A stretch of DNA of 64,000 bases from assembly GCA_965203135.1 (NCBI GenBank), contig CBDBBO010000001.1, positions 310,001 to 374,000 on the forward strand, in the 5' to 3' direction. The stretch is from CATOSD01 sp965203135 (lineage in GTDB: Bacteria; Chloroflexota; Dehalococcoidia; Lucifugimonadales; CATOSD01). This document shows, in pieces, positions 16,803 through 24,421 of the stretch. The translations under genes and the position numbers were made by a program. Position 1 is the first letter of the stretch. Each line of letters begins with the position of its first letter. The notes below the pieces were generated by a model. That model saw only the letters and a program-made list of their open reading frames with translations, was not told the origin of the DNA and searched no databases.

Positions 16803-17171
16803 CTATTCGAGCACGCTTTCCTCGTACAGCTCGAAGCGCTGGCGAATCATGTCGCAGGCGTGGGCCACGCCCTCCAGGGTCTGTTCGGGGGTGAGGCCCT
16901 CGTGGAAGGTGCCGGTGATCGCGTTCTCGTCGAACGTGGCCGAGACGCGGGCGCGGACGAGCCACCGGCTGTAGCCGCGCACCCAGTCGGCGAGGGGGCG
17001 TGAGGCGTCGACGCGGAAGGGGATGTCGCGTCCGCCGTCGGTGTCGGTCACGGATAGGCGAAAGGCCGTCGCGCCGCCATCGTGGGAGTCGTTCGCGTCT
17101 ATCTTGAAGGCGACCCCCGCCACTGGAAAGGCGAGGTTAACGCTGACTTGCACTCCGGTTGAGTTTGCCAT
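16803..17171 (-). CDS. Small conserved-looking protein of unknown function
   Basis: A 122-residue protein between the enoyl-CoA hydratase and MmgE/PrpD genes (gaps 46 and 17 nt), with genome-typical codon use and a GGAGG sequence before the ATG. It has a beta-rich N-terminal half (VQVSVNLAFPVAGVAFKIDAND) and a helical C-terminus (TLEGVAHACDMIRQRFELYEE), with no signal peptide, Cys or clear catalytic motif. The operon position suggests an accessory subunit in the same pathway (inference). Confidence 0.65.
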   Translation of the reverse strand: MANSTGVQVSVNLAFPVAGVAFKIDANDSHDGGATAFRLSVTDTDGGRDIPFRVDASRPLADWVRGYSRWLVRARVSATFDENAITGTFHEGLTPEQTLEGVAHACDMIRQRFELYEESVLE

Positions 17172-17217
17172 TGAGGTTCCTCCGTTAGTTGCTGGTGTAG
17201 GGGAAGGGACTGTTTGG

Positions 17218-18030
17218 CTATTCGGCGGCCACCTTGTGGGCGCGGCGGGCGTGAAGGAAGGGCATGTTCTTGGACGGATCGATGGGCCTTCGCTCGATGA
17301 AGGCCAGTCGCCGCTCCTCGGACTCTTCGGAGCTGCTGTACTCGGGCATGAACGTCGCGGCCGGGTTGGGGATGTCCTCCATGTAGTCGGTGACCTCGTT
17401 GAAGGTCATCTTCTGGAGCTCGAGGATGACGGGGCTGTTGTTCTTGATGAGGGCGCAGTAGCGCTGCACCTCGGCCTCGAGCTGGTCGTGGGGCACGACG
17501 GAGTTGGCGAGGCCCATGTCGAACGCCTGCTGGGCGCTGTACTGCTGGGTGAGCATCCAGATCTCGCGTGCGCGCTTCTGGCCCACCACGTGCGCGAGGT
17601 AGCCCACGCCGAACCCGGTGGCCGGGCTGCCGACGCGCGGTCCGGTCTGGCCGAAGATGGAGCGGGTGGAGGCGACGGTGAAGTCGCAGGTGTAGGCGAG
17701 GATGTTGCCGGAGCCGATGGCGTAGCCGTCCACCTTGGCGATGACAGGCTTGGGCATATTGCGCACCATGTCGTCGATGTTACCCTCGCTCTCGCCGGCG
17801 TACTCGGGACTGGTGCGGTCTTCGCCCTGGTCGCGGCCGGAGCAGAAGGCGTTCGGACCCGCGCCCTCGATTATCAGCACGCGGATGCTGTCGTCGTTGT
17901 GGGTGTCCTCCATCGCGACGATCATCTCGTCCGTGGTCTTGCCGCGAATGGCGTTGTAGACCTCGGGGCGGTTGATGATGATTCGGGCGATGCCGTCGCC
18001 CTTGGAGTAGAGGATGTCGGTGAACTTCAT
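17218..18030 (-). CDS. Enoyl-CoA hydratase/isomerase family protein, MenB/BadI-like
   Basis: A 270-residue crotonase-fold enzyme. Oxyanion-hole segments are AFCSGRDQGEDR (about 65) and GYAIGSGN (about 105). The run IFGQTGPRVGSP, then GQKRAREIWML, then DMGLANSVVPH is characteristic of the MenB (naphthoyl-CoA synthase) and BadI (2-ketocyclohexanecarboxyl-CoA hydrolase) branch. With MmgE/PrpD downstream, and with no men genes in view, a BadI-like ring-opening or related acyl-CoA step is more likely than menaquinone synthesis, but this is not settled. It is first gene of the operon; a likely extended -10 TGCTATATT lies near 18092-18100 on the minus strand. Confidence 0.82.
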   Translation of the reverse strand: MKFTDILYSKGDGIARIIINRPEVYNAIRGKTTDEMIVAMEDTHNDDSIRVLIIEGAGPNAFCSGRDQGEDRTSPEYAGESEGNIDDMVRNMPKPVIAKVDGYAIGSGNILAYTCDFTVASTRSIFGQTGPRVGSPATGFGVGYLAHVVGQKRAREIWMLTQQYSAQQAFDMGLANSVVPHDQLEAEVQRYCALIKNNSPVILELQKMTFNEVTDYMEDIPNPAATFMPEYSSSEESEERRLAFIERRPIDPSKNMPFLHARRAHKVAAE

Positions 18031-18091
18031 GGAGCAGGCCTCCGTCTGGGTTTGCGTTTACGCTGCGCCGGGCGTCCGATGCGCTGGGGGC

Positions 18092-18165
18092 AATATAGCA
18101 CAGGCGGTGATGCGGGGCCATGCGCCGGGGACGGACGTGGCTGGTCCCCTGTGGTGTGCTATCAT
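18092..18165. promoter_or_regulatory. Divergent promoter region (enoyl-CoA hydratase / ABC-F)
   Basis: Two extended -10 boxes face away from each other: TGCTATATT on the minus strand (18092-18100) and TGCTATCAT on the plus strand (18157-18165). They give leaders of about 55 and 63 nt. No good -35 is visible for either, as expected for extended -10 promoters. Confidence 0.45.
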
Positions 18166-18235
18166 TTCCTGGTCACTGTCCCCTGTTTTCCTGCCGAAAG
18201 TCCCTTTCTGTCCAAGCAGCAACGGTGAATGGAGA

Positions 18236-19894
18236 ATGCTGCAAGTCGTCAAAGTCACGAAATATTACGGTTCCGAAACCGTCCTGGAGGACGTCTCGTT
18301 CGTCGTCAATCCCGGGGAGCGCGTGGGGCTGGTGGGTCCCAACGGTTCCGGTAAGTCCACGCTGCTGCGCATAGTCGCGGGCGCCGAGCCTGCGGACCGC
18401 GGAAGGGTGGTTGTCGGCGGGGGAGCGGCGGCGGCGTGGATGCCGCAGGGATTCGAGGCGGACCCGGCGCAGACGCTGGGACAGGCGGTGCGGCGTGGGC
18501 TGATCGAGCACGCGGAAGCGTACGAACGGATGGCGCGTGTCGAGAAACGGATGGCGCGCGCCTCGGGCCGGGAGCTCGACCCCCTCATCGCGGAGTACGG
18601 ACGCGCGTCGGAGGAGTTCGAGGCACTCGGAGGCTACGAGGTGGAGCAGCGCGCGGCCGCCGTGCTTCAGGGGCTTGGGCTTGGGGACGTGCCGGAGTAC
18701 ACACCATTATCGAAGCTCAGCGGCGGCGAACGGACCAGGGCGGCGCTGGCGGGCGTAATCGCGGCGAACCCGGGCGTGCTGCTGCTGGACGAGCCGACGA
18801 ACCACCTGGACATCGCGGCGCTGGATTGGCTGGAGTCGTACCTGGCTGGGTACCACGGAGCGGCGCTGGTGGCGTCCCACGACAGGGCCTTCCTGGACGG
18901 CGTGGCGACCGGCATCCTGGAGTTGGACGCCGAGGCCGCAGGCATCCGTGCTTATCCGGGGAACTACTCGCAGTACCGGTTGGCGAAGGAGCGCGAGCTG
19001 GAGAAGCAGATCGCGGCGTGGAAGGACCAGGAGGCGGAGCAGAGGCGGATTCGCAGGGACATAGAGCGGACTAAGCAGACGGCGCTGCGCACGGAGAGGA
19101 ACACCACGCACGACTTCTACCGGGGACGCGCCAAGAAGGTGGCGCGCAAGGCCAAGGTGCGGGAGCGGCGGTTGGAGCGGATGCTCGACTCGCCGGACAG
19201 GGTGGAGCGGCCCAGGGCGGCGTGGAAGATGAACCTGGACTTCGGCGAACCGGCTCGCGGCGGGACGCTTGCGCTGCGTTTCGAGGGCGTCGGCCACGGG
19301 TTCGGCGGTCGGTGGCTGTTCCGGGACGTGGAGCTTGTGCTGGAGCACGGCGAGCGCGTCGCCCTGCTGGGGCCGAACGGCAGCGGCAAGTCCACGCTGC
19401 TCGGAATCGTGATGGGCCTGGTCGCACCGGACGCGGGCAAGGTGCGAGTCGGCGCGAACGTGCGAACGGGCTACATGCCGCAGGACCAGGCGGGGCTGGA
19501 CTGGAGCGTGACGCCGCTGGAGATGGTGCGGCGGGCGGCGGAAATGTCCGAGACCGAGGCGCGTACCATGCTCCACCTGTACCTGTTCGAGGGAGACGAG
19601 GCGCTGCTGCCGGCGGGACGGCTGAGCTACGGCCAGCGCACCCGGCTGCTACTGGCCAAGCTGGTGCTGGAGGGGGCGAACCTGCTGGTGCTGGACGAGC
19701 CGGTGAACCACCTGGACATACCGTCCAGGGAGCGGTTCGAGCAGGCGCTGGACGCTTTCCCGGGATCGGTGCTCATGGCCGTGCACGACCGCGACCTGAT
19801 AGAGCGGTTCGCGACGGCTATCTGGTCGATCGAGGGTGGTGGTATCAGATGGTACGAGAAGCTCAGCGAGGTGGGTGGCGCTGTGGGGCGGTGA
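18236..19894 (+). CDS. ABC-F family ATPase (translation factor / ribosome protection type)
   Basis: A 552-residue protein with two ABC ATPase domains and no membrane segments, so an ABC-F protein acting on ribosomes rather than a transporter. Domain 1 has Walker A GPNGSGKS (about 36-43), signature LSGGERTR and Walker B LLLDEPTNHLD. Domain 2 has a second GPNGSGKS, LSYGQRTRLL and LVLDEPVNHLD. A charged interdomain linker (about 240-330, rich in Glu/Arg/Lys) is the P-site tRNA-interacting motif region. ATG 18236 is chosen because the conserved first strand MLQVVKVTKYYG starts there; the open frame upstream is unlikely. The subfamily (Uup, EttA or resistance type) is not decided. Confidence 0.9.
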   Translation: MLQVVKVTKYYGSETVLEDVSFVVNPGERVGLVGPNGSGKSTLLRIVAGAEPADRGRVVVGGGAAAAWMPQGFEADPAQTLGQAVRRGLIEHAEAYERMARVEKRMARASGRELDPLIAEYGRASEEFEALGGYEVEQRAAAVLQGLGLGDVPEYTPLSKLSGGERTRAALAGVIAANPGVLLLDEPTNHLDIAALDWLESYLAGYHGAALVASHDRAFLDGVATGILELDAEAAGIRAYPGNYSQYRLAKERELEKQIAAWKDQEAEQRRIRRDIERTKQTALRTERNTTHDFYRGRAKKVARKAKVRERRLERMLDSPDRVERPRAAWKMNLDFGEPARGGTLALRFEGVGHGFGGRWLFRDVELVLEHGERVALLGPNGSGKSTLLGIVMGLVAPDAGKVRVGANVRTGYMPQDQAGLDWSVTPLEMVRRAAEMSETEARTMLHLYLFEGDEALLPAGRLSYGQRTRLLLAKLVLEGANLLVLDEPVNHLDIPSRERFEQALDAFPGSVLMAVHDRDLIERFATAIWSIEGGGIRWYEKLSEVGGAVGR

Positions 19895-19904
19895 TGTGGG
19901 CGAC

Positions 19905-21332
19905 CTAGCGGTAGGTTGGACCCTTGGGATCAATCAGATTGGCTATGCGTTCCAGTTGAGCAACTATAGCGTTCAGGGTTTGGTCGCGGTCGGCGCTAGG
20001 AGGCAGTTCAATTGGCAGATACACCTCTTCGTCACGGCGCCACGTAAGTTTCGTTTCCAACCAGCCCTCAAGCCGGCTACGGACTTGTTCCAGGTTCACT
20101 CTTATGCGGAGTGCGCCTTCCTCGTAAAAGTGCAGCCACAGCGGATTTCCCGTCTCTTTCACGGCTCTGTAATCTATCCCAAGCCAGACGAGCGCGCCCG
20201 CGAGTCGAAGATATCTTCCGTGGAAGTCGAGTCCCTGCCCCACCCTCAGTCCACTGGCGTCCGCCCATTTCGATTGCTCAAGGCGTTGCACGGCGTCCGC
20301 GATTAGTTGTTTCAGGTTCTCGTCGCGTGTGGGCCTTTCACCCTTGATGGCGCTGGCGGCAAGTCCTTGCAGTTCGGCGATCTCGAAGCAAGCCTGGGTA
20401 TCGCCATCCTCCCTGGCTCTCTTTGCCATCCTGTCGAGAAGCAACTGCCAGGTGGTCAGAATCAGGCACCGTTGGTCACTCCTGGATCGCGCGGTAATCA
20501 GCCCAGGGCGCCTGTCGGCTTGGCCCAATTCGTGACCCGCGTCGCGCAGCCTACTTACCAATTCGTCCCACAGATCCCCTTGGTCGACGCGATAGTCTGG
20601 CGCCAGGAACAGGAGAACGGCCCTCTTGTCAGCGGGAAGTCCCTGCCAGTAGGTGACGGGCTGGTTGTGGGTTAGTGATGCCCAGAACTTGGACTCAATC
20701 AGTGCGACCAGGTTGTCATCTTCGTCCAGGCAGGCGAGGTCCGGTATGGCTCCGTGCGCGTCTGTCTCCCAGGGTTGCGCTTTTGCGACAGGTAATGGCC
20801 CGTGTTCATCACCCATCAGTTCGGACAAAGCCTTTCTGGCGGCGTCTGAATGCGAGAGGATGAAGTACAGTGCGTCCGTGGCTACGTCCTCGAGTCCTAT
20901 GGTGTGGCGTTGCGCAATGAAACTGAGCAGGGTTGACTTTTCAGACATAGTGCGCTCCTCGATCGGATTCTGGTGGGCCGGATTGGTGGGATAGTCCTCC
21001 GGCTTTCCCGTGTCGCCGGGCTGGATCACGAAATCCCGGCGGTCCCTATACAGGCGGGCGCGGTTAATCACGTTGTTTTCATTGGGGTCGAAGCCTTCCC
21101 ACTTGTTGTTGAACCAGTACTTGAAGTCGCCGATGAAGAGGTACTTGTTGCTCACCCTGAAGAAGCGGCAGGTAACCCCCTCGCCGTCGAGGAAGCGGGC
21201 GTAGATGGCGTCCTGCAGTTCCCGCTGTCCGTCCCTTATGCTGAGGACGTATTCATGAGGCCAGGTGTCCCGGTATGTGACGGCCTCCCGCCAGGGGGCG
21301 CGGGAGATAAGGTCTGTCAGTTTCGCTGTCAA
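19905..21332 (-). CDS. PD-(D/E)XK nuclease-like protein fused to an N-terminal accessory domain
   Basis: A 475-residue protein in two parts. Residues 1-127 are a small domain (HEYVLSIRDGQRELQDAIYA, YWFNNKWEGFDPNENNVINR). Residues 128-475 carry a PD-(D/E)XK core in IPDLACLDEDDNLVALIESK, with Asp then Glu-Ser-Lys at the usual spacing. The start is TTG at 21332 with AAGGAG 7 nt upstream. An internal ATG at 20948 also has a full GAGGAG site at ideal spacing and lies at the domain boundary, so two proteins may be made or two cistrons may have fused. Its substrate is unknown; nuclease cores of this type are common in defence and repair. Confidence 0.65.
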   Translation of the reverse strand: MTAKLTDLISRAPWREAVTYRDTWPHEYVLSIRDGQRELQDAIYARFLDGEGVTCRFFRVSNKYLFIGDFKYWFNNKWEGFDPNENNVINRARLYRDRRDFVIQPGDTGKPEDYPTNPAHQNPIEERTMSEKSTLLSFIAQRHTIGLEDVATDALYFILSHSDAARKALSELMGDEHGPLPVAKAQPWETDAHGAIPDLACLDEDDNLVALIESKFWASLTHNQPVTYWQGLPADKRAVLLFLAPDYRVDQGDLWDELVSRLRDAGHELGQADRRPGLITARSRSDQRCLILTTWQLLLDRMAKRAREDGDTQACFEIAELQGLAASAIKGERPTRDENLKQLIADAVQRLEQSKWADASGLRVGQGLDFHGRYLRLAGALVWLGIDYRAVKETGNPLWLHFYEEGALRIRVNLEQVRSRLEGWLETKLTWRRDEEVYLPIELPPSADRDQTLNAIVAQLERIANLIDPKGPTYR

Positions 21333-22009
21333 TTGGTACTCCTTTTACCACCCGGTCAGCTATGTCTACATCGACCCTTTCATTCGCAGTCGCAAGAGTG
21401 CTTACTTGTACCTTTACGATACCTCAAATCATCCAAAACCCCTGTCCCAAAGCACCCCAGCCGCGCAACCCTAACGCGACTTCCTCTCTCGCTGGCTCTC
21501 AAATCTGCCATACGCATATTACAAAACATCCCACTCTCAGGCCAATTCCCACAACCTTATGTCAAGTAGCCCCACCCTGCGCCCGCCCGTGGCCCCGACA
21601 ACGGTATTGAATCTACAGCACGCGCGTGCTACTTTCTAACTGGATAGGCGCTGTGGCAGCCGATTGTGGAGTAGAGCCGGGTTTCAAACCCGCCCAGCCC
21701 CGGCCCGGCGCCGCCGTCGCGTTCTGCCACATTTGGCGCAATGCGCGTGACGAACCTTAACAACTTGGCTCACAGAAGGTGACAGAAACATCGGGCCGCC
21801 CAGCTACGGAATGGGCGGAAAGTAGCAGAATTGAGCAGATTTTTCGGAGAGCCGCGCCCAAAGGTGCGATCCCCGCTCGGATTCTCCGCACCCCGACCCT
21901 CTCCCCTGGGCCGGGATGGGAGAACGAAAAGGCTCTGCGCAGAATCGGGCAGCGACTGGATGACGTGGCGGAATTTGTAGATTTGCAGCGAAAATGAGGA
22001 CGAGTCGCG
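21333..22009. other. Intergenic region with a dispersed element, no gene seen
   Basis: About 680 nt. The first 270 nt are unusually AT-rich and contain no supportable gene or promoter. 21607-21847 is a dispersed repeat (separate entry). 21890-21925 holds a degraded REP-like hairpin (CCCTCTCCC/GGGAGA). Short reading frames here occur on both strands and lack ribosome-binding sites. Confidence 0.6.
21607..21847 (+). repeat. Dispersed ~240-bp intergenic element, copy 1
   Basis: This stretch matches 48241-48483 in inverted orientation. Shared blocks in order are TTGAATCTACAGCACG-CGTGCTACTTTC (hairpin AGCACG/CGTGCT), GATTGTGGAG, the palindrome CGGGTTTCAAACCCG (21678-21692), a TCGCGTTCTG block, and CCAGCTACGGAATG with GTAGCAGAAT and ATTTTTCG at the end. 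It has no coding potential and sits between genes, like a small non-autonomous element. Confidence 0.65.
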
Positions 22010-22825
22010 TCACGCGCCGGTGATGTGGGCGATGTAGCGCTCGGCGGAGGCGCGGACGGCATCCTTGCCGCCGCTCTTGACGTTGCGGCGCCACCAGCCG
22101 CCGTAGATGCGGTCGAAGTCGTAAGGCTCGACGGCATCAACTATGGCTCGGACCTCGGATGCTGAGAGGGGTATGAGGTTCGGGTAGCTGGTCATGAAGC
22201 TGACGAAACGGCGGTCGGGGACGACGGTGATGCTGTCGCCGACCATCAGCGCGCCTCTGCCGTCCGCGCCGCCGGCCCAGTGCAGCACCGCGCTGCCGGC
22301 GAAGTGGCCGCCGCACTGGATGAGCGTGACTCCGGGCGCGAGCTCCAGCGGCGCGCCGTCCCAGTAGCGTATCGCGGGGTCGGGGCGCATCACGTGCTCG
22401 CGATCCGCCTCCGGGACGTAGATGGGCGCGTCGCCGAACGCGCGGCTCCAGGTGACCATGCTGTCGTAGAAGTGGGGATGCGAGAAGCAGATGGCCTGCA
22501 CGCCGCCGAGGGCGTTCAGACGCTCGACCGTGTCGTCGTCCAGGTAGCTGATGCAGTCGTACAGGACGTTGCCGCCCGGGGTCTGGACCAGCAGCGCCCT
22601 CTGTCCGATGGAGAATGATGGCTCTATGCCGATGCCGGTGAGGCCGGGTTCCTCCTCCCTGACTTCGTTGCGATAACCGGATTCCTTCATCTCGGCCATC
22701 GTGGTCCAGCGCTGGCCGTCCCAGCCGACGTATTGCCTCGGGTCCTCGCAGATAGGGCAGCGAGCGGGCGGCTGCTCGCTCTCGGTGTATTCGACGCCGC
22801 AGGTGACGCAGATGTAGTTTCGCAT
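22010..22825 (-). CDS. Rubredoxin-like zinc ribbon plus metallo-beta-lactamase-fold protein
   Basis: A 271-residue protein. Residues 1-40 form a rubredoxin-like ribbon (YICVTCGVEYTESEQPPARCPICED, two CxxC pairs). The rest is a metallo-beta-lactamase fold with the first metal motif altered to SHPHFYDS in place of HxHxDH, then CGGHFAGS with a His and GALMVGDSI with an Asp. The missing DH suggests a one-metal or non-hydrolytic protein. Similar proteins are annotated as MBL-fold hydrolases of unknown substrate. ATG 22825 has GGAGGAG upstream; a longer frame starts at 22879 without family sequence. It is divergent from the MoxR-like gene. Confidence 0.78.
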   Translation of the reverse strand: MRNYICVTCGVEYTESEQPPARCPICEDPRQYVGWDGQRWTTMAEMKESGYRNEVREEEPGLTGIGIEPSFSIGQRALLVQTPGGNVLYDCISYLDDDTVERLNALGGVQAICFSHPHFYDSMVTWSRAFGDAPIYVPEADREHVMRPDPAIRYWDGAPLELAPGVTLIQCGGHFAGSAVLHWAGGADGRGALMVGDSITVVPDRRFVSFMTSYPNLIPLSASEVRAIVDAVEPYDFDRIYGGWWRRNVKSGGKDAVRASAERYIAHITGA

Positions 22826-22935
22826 GGCTCCTCCGTGCGGTCTCTGGAACTGACAAACCCGGCCCGTCCGTAGTATCATAGCCCCCGTTGCAGACGGAGC
22901 GCGACCCCTGCGCCCGGGTAAACAGGAGGCGAGAT

Positions 22936-24339
22936 ATGCCCAAAGGCCCTGTCAAGCCGAGCACCATAGGCGAGCTTCGGAGCAGCGGTTACACCGCTCA
23001 GACCGTGAAGCAGGAGGTACGCAAGAACCTCATTCGCAAGATAGAGAGTGCGGACGACCTGTTTCCGGGCATCGTGGGCTTCGACGAGAGCGTGATTCCG
23101 CAGCTTGAGAACGCGGTGCTCGCGGGCCAGGACATTATCCTGCTCGGCGAAAGGGGCCAGGCGAAGTCCCGGCTCATCCGCCGCCTGGTGTCGCTGCTGG
23201 ATGACGAGATTCCTGTGATGGCGGGCTGCGAGTTGAACTGCGACCCGGTCGCCCCCATCTGCACCGCGTGCAAGCAGCGTATCGAGGAGAAGGGCGACGG
23301 CGCGGCCATCCAGTGGATGGGGCGCGACAAGCGGTACTCGGAGAAGCTGGCTACGCCGGACATATCGGTGGCCGACCTGATAGGCGAGATCGACCCTATC
23401 AAGGTGGCCGAGGGGCGCTACCTGTCCGACGAGCTGACCATCCATTACGGGCTGATTCCGCGTACCAACCGAGGCATCTTCTGCATCAACGAGCTGCCCG
23501 ACCTGTCCGAGCGCATACAGGTGAGCCTGTTCAACCTGATGGAGGAGCGCGACGTCCAGATCAAGGGCTATCGCATCATGCTTCCGCTGGACGTGATGCT
23601 GGTGTCGAGCGCGAACCCGGAGGACTACACCAACCGCGGCCGGATCGTGACGCCGCTGAAGGACCGGTTCGGCGCGCAGATCCGCACCCACTATCCCAGG
23701 TCGCTCGACCAGGAGATCGAGATCGTGGAGCAGGAGTACGTCCGCTTTCCGGACACGGACGAACGCGTGTCGGTGCCGCCGTACATGAAGGAGATAGTGG
23801 CCGAGATCACGTCGCTCGCGCGGCGCAGCCCGGAGGTCAACCAGCGCTCCGGCGTGAGCCTGCGGGTGTCCATCGCCAACTACGAGACGATCGTGGGCAA
23901 CGCCTTCAAGCGCAGCCTCAGGAGCGGCGAGCCGACTTCGCCCAGGGTTAGCGATCTTCCCGCCATAGTAGCCTCCACCACCGGCAAGATCGAGCTGGAG
24001 AGCGTGGAGGAGGGCAGGGAGTTCAAAGTAGTCGAGGACCTCATCAAGAAGGGCGTCACGAACGTGTTCCGGCGCTACTACAGCCCGGCGGAGTTCGACG
24101 AGGTGCTGGAGCGGTTCGAGGAGGGCTACGAGGTGCGGACGGGCAGCGATCTGCCGTCCTCGGCCTATGGCGAGGCTGCGGAGACGCTCGGCAACATCGG
24201 CGAGCTCATCCAGCGCATCGAGCCGTCTGACGCCCCCTCGGCGGTCGCCTCCGCCATCGAGTTCCTGCTGGAGGGCCTGCACCTCAACCGGAAGCTGAAC
24301 CGCGACCAGGTGTCCGGGCAGTTTCTTTACAGGGGCTAG
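22936..24339 (+). CDS. MoxR/ChlI-like AAA+ ATPase
   Basis: A 467-residue AAA+ protein. Walker A is GERGQAKSRL (about 75-84), followed by a Cys-rich insert (GCELNCDPVAPICTACKQR, about 96-115) that may bind zinc. The Walker B and sensor region is GIFCINELPDLSERIQVSLFNLMEERDVQ, with sensor 1 in SSANPEDYTNRGRI and an Arg finger in LKDRFGAQIRTHYP. This is the magnesium-chelatase subunit I/MoxR layout. Such ATPases usually remodel a partner together with a VWA-domain protein encoded next door, but here valS follows and no VWA gene is in view. The ATG is preceded by AGGAGG. The cellular role is unknown. Confidence 0.82.
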   Translation: MPKGPVKPSTIGELRSSGYTAQTVKQEVRKNLIRKIESADDLFPGIVGFDESVIPQLENAVLAGQDIILLGERGQAKSRLIRRLVSLLDDEIPVMAGCELNCDPVAPICTACKQRIEEKGDGAAIQWMGRDKRYSEKLATPDISVADLIGEIDPIKVAEGRYLSDELTIHYGLIPRTNRGIFCINELPDLSERIQVSLFNLMEERDVQIKGYRIMLPLDVMLVSSANPEDYTNRGRIVTPLKDRFGAQIRTHYPRSLDQEIEIVEQEYVRFPDTDERVSVPPYMKEIVAEITSLARRSPEVNQRSGVSLRVSIANYETIVGNAFKRSLRSGEPTSPRVSDLPAIVASTTGKIELESVEEGREFKVVEDLIKKGVTNVFRRYYSPAEFDEVLERFEEGYEVRTGSDLPSSAYGEAAETLGNIGELIQRIEPSDAPSAVASAIEFLLEGLHLNRKLNRDQVSGQFLYRG

Positions 24340-24353
24340 CAGGCGTGCGCTCT

Positions 24354-24398
24354 CAACCCTCACCCTAACCCTCTCCCAGTCTTGGGAGAGGGGACCTA
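24354..24398. repeat. REP-like hairpin repeat
   Basis: CCCTCTCCCA/TGGGAGAGGG (24369-24392) with a 4-nt loop, preceded by CCCTCACCCTAAC. It lies in the 82-nt gap before valS. Confidence 0.7.
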
Positions 24399-24421
24399 AC
24401 TGATACCGCCAGGAAATACGC

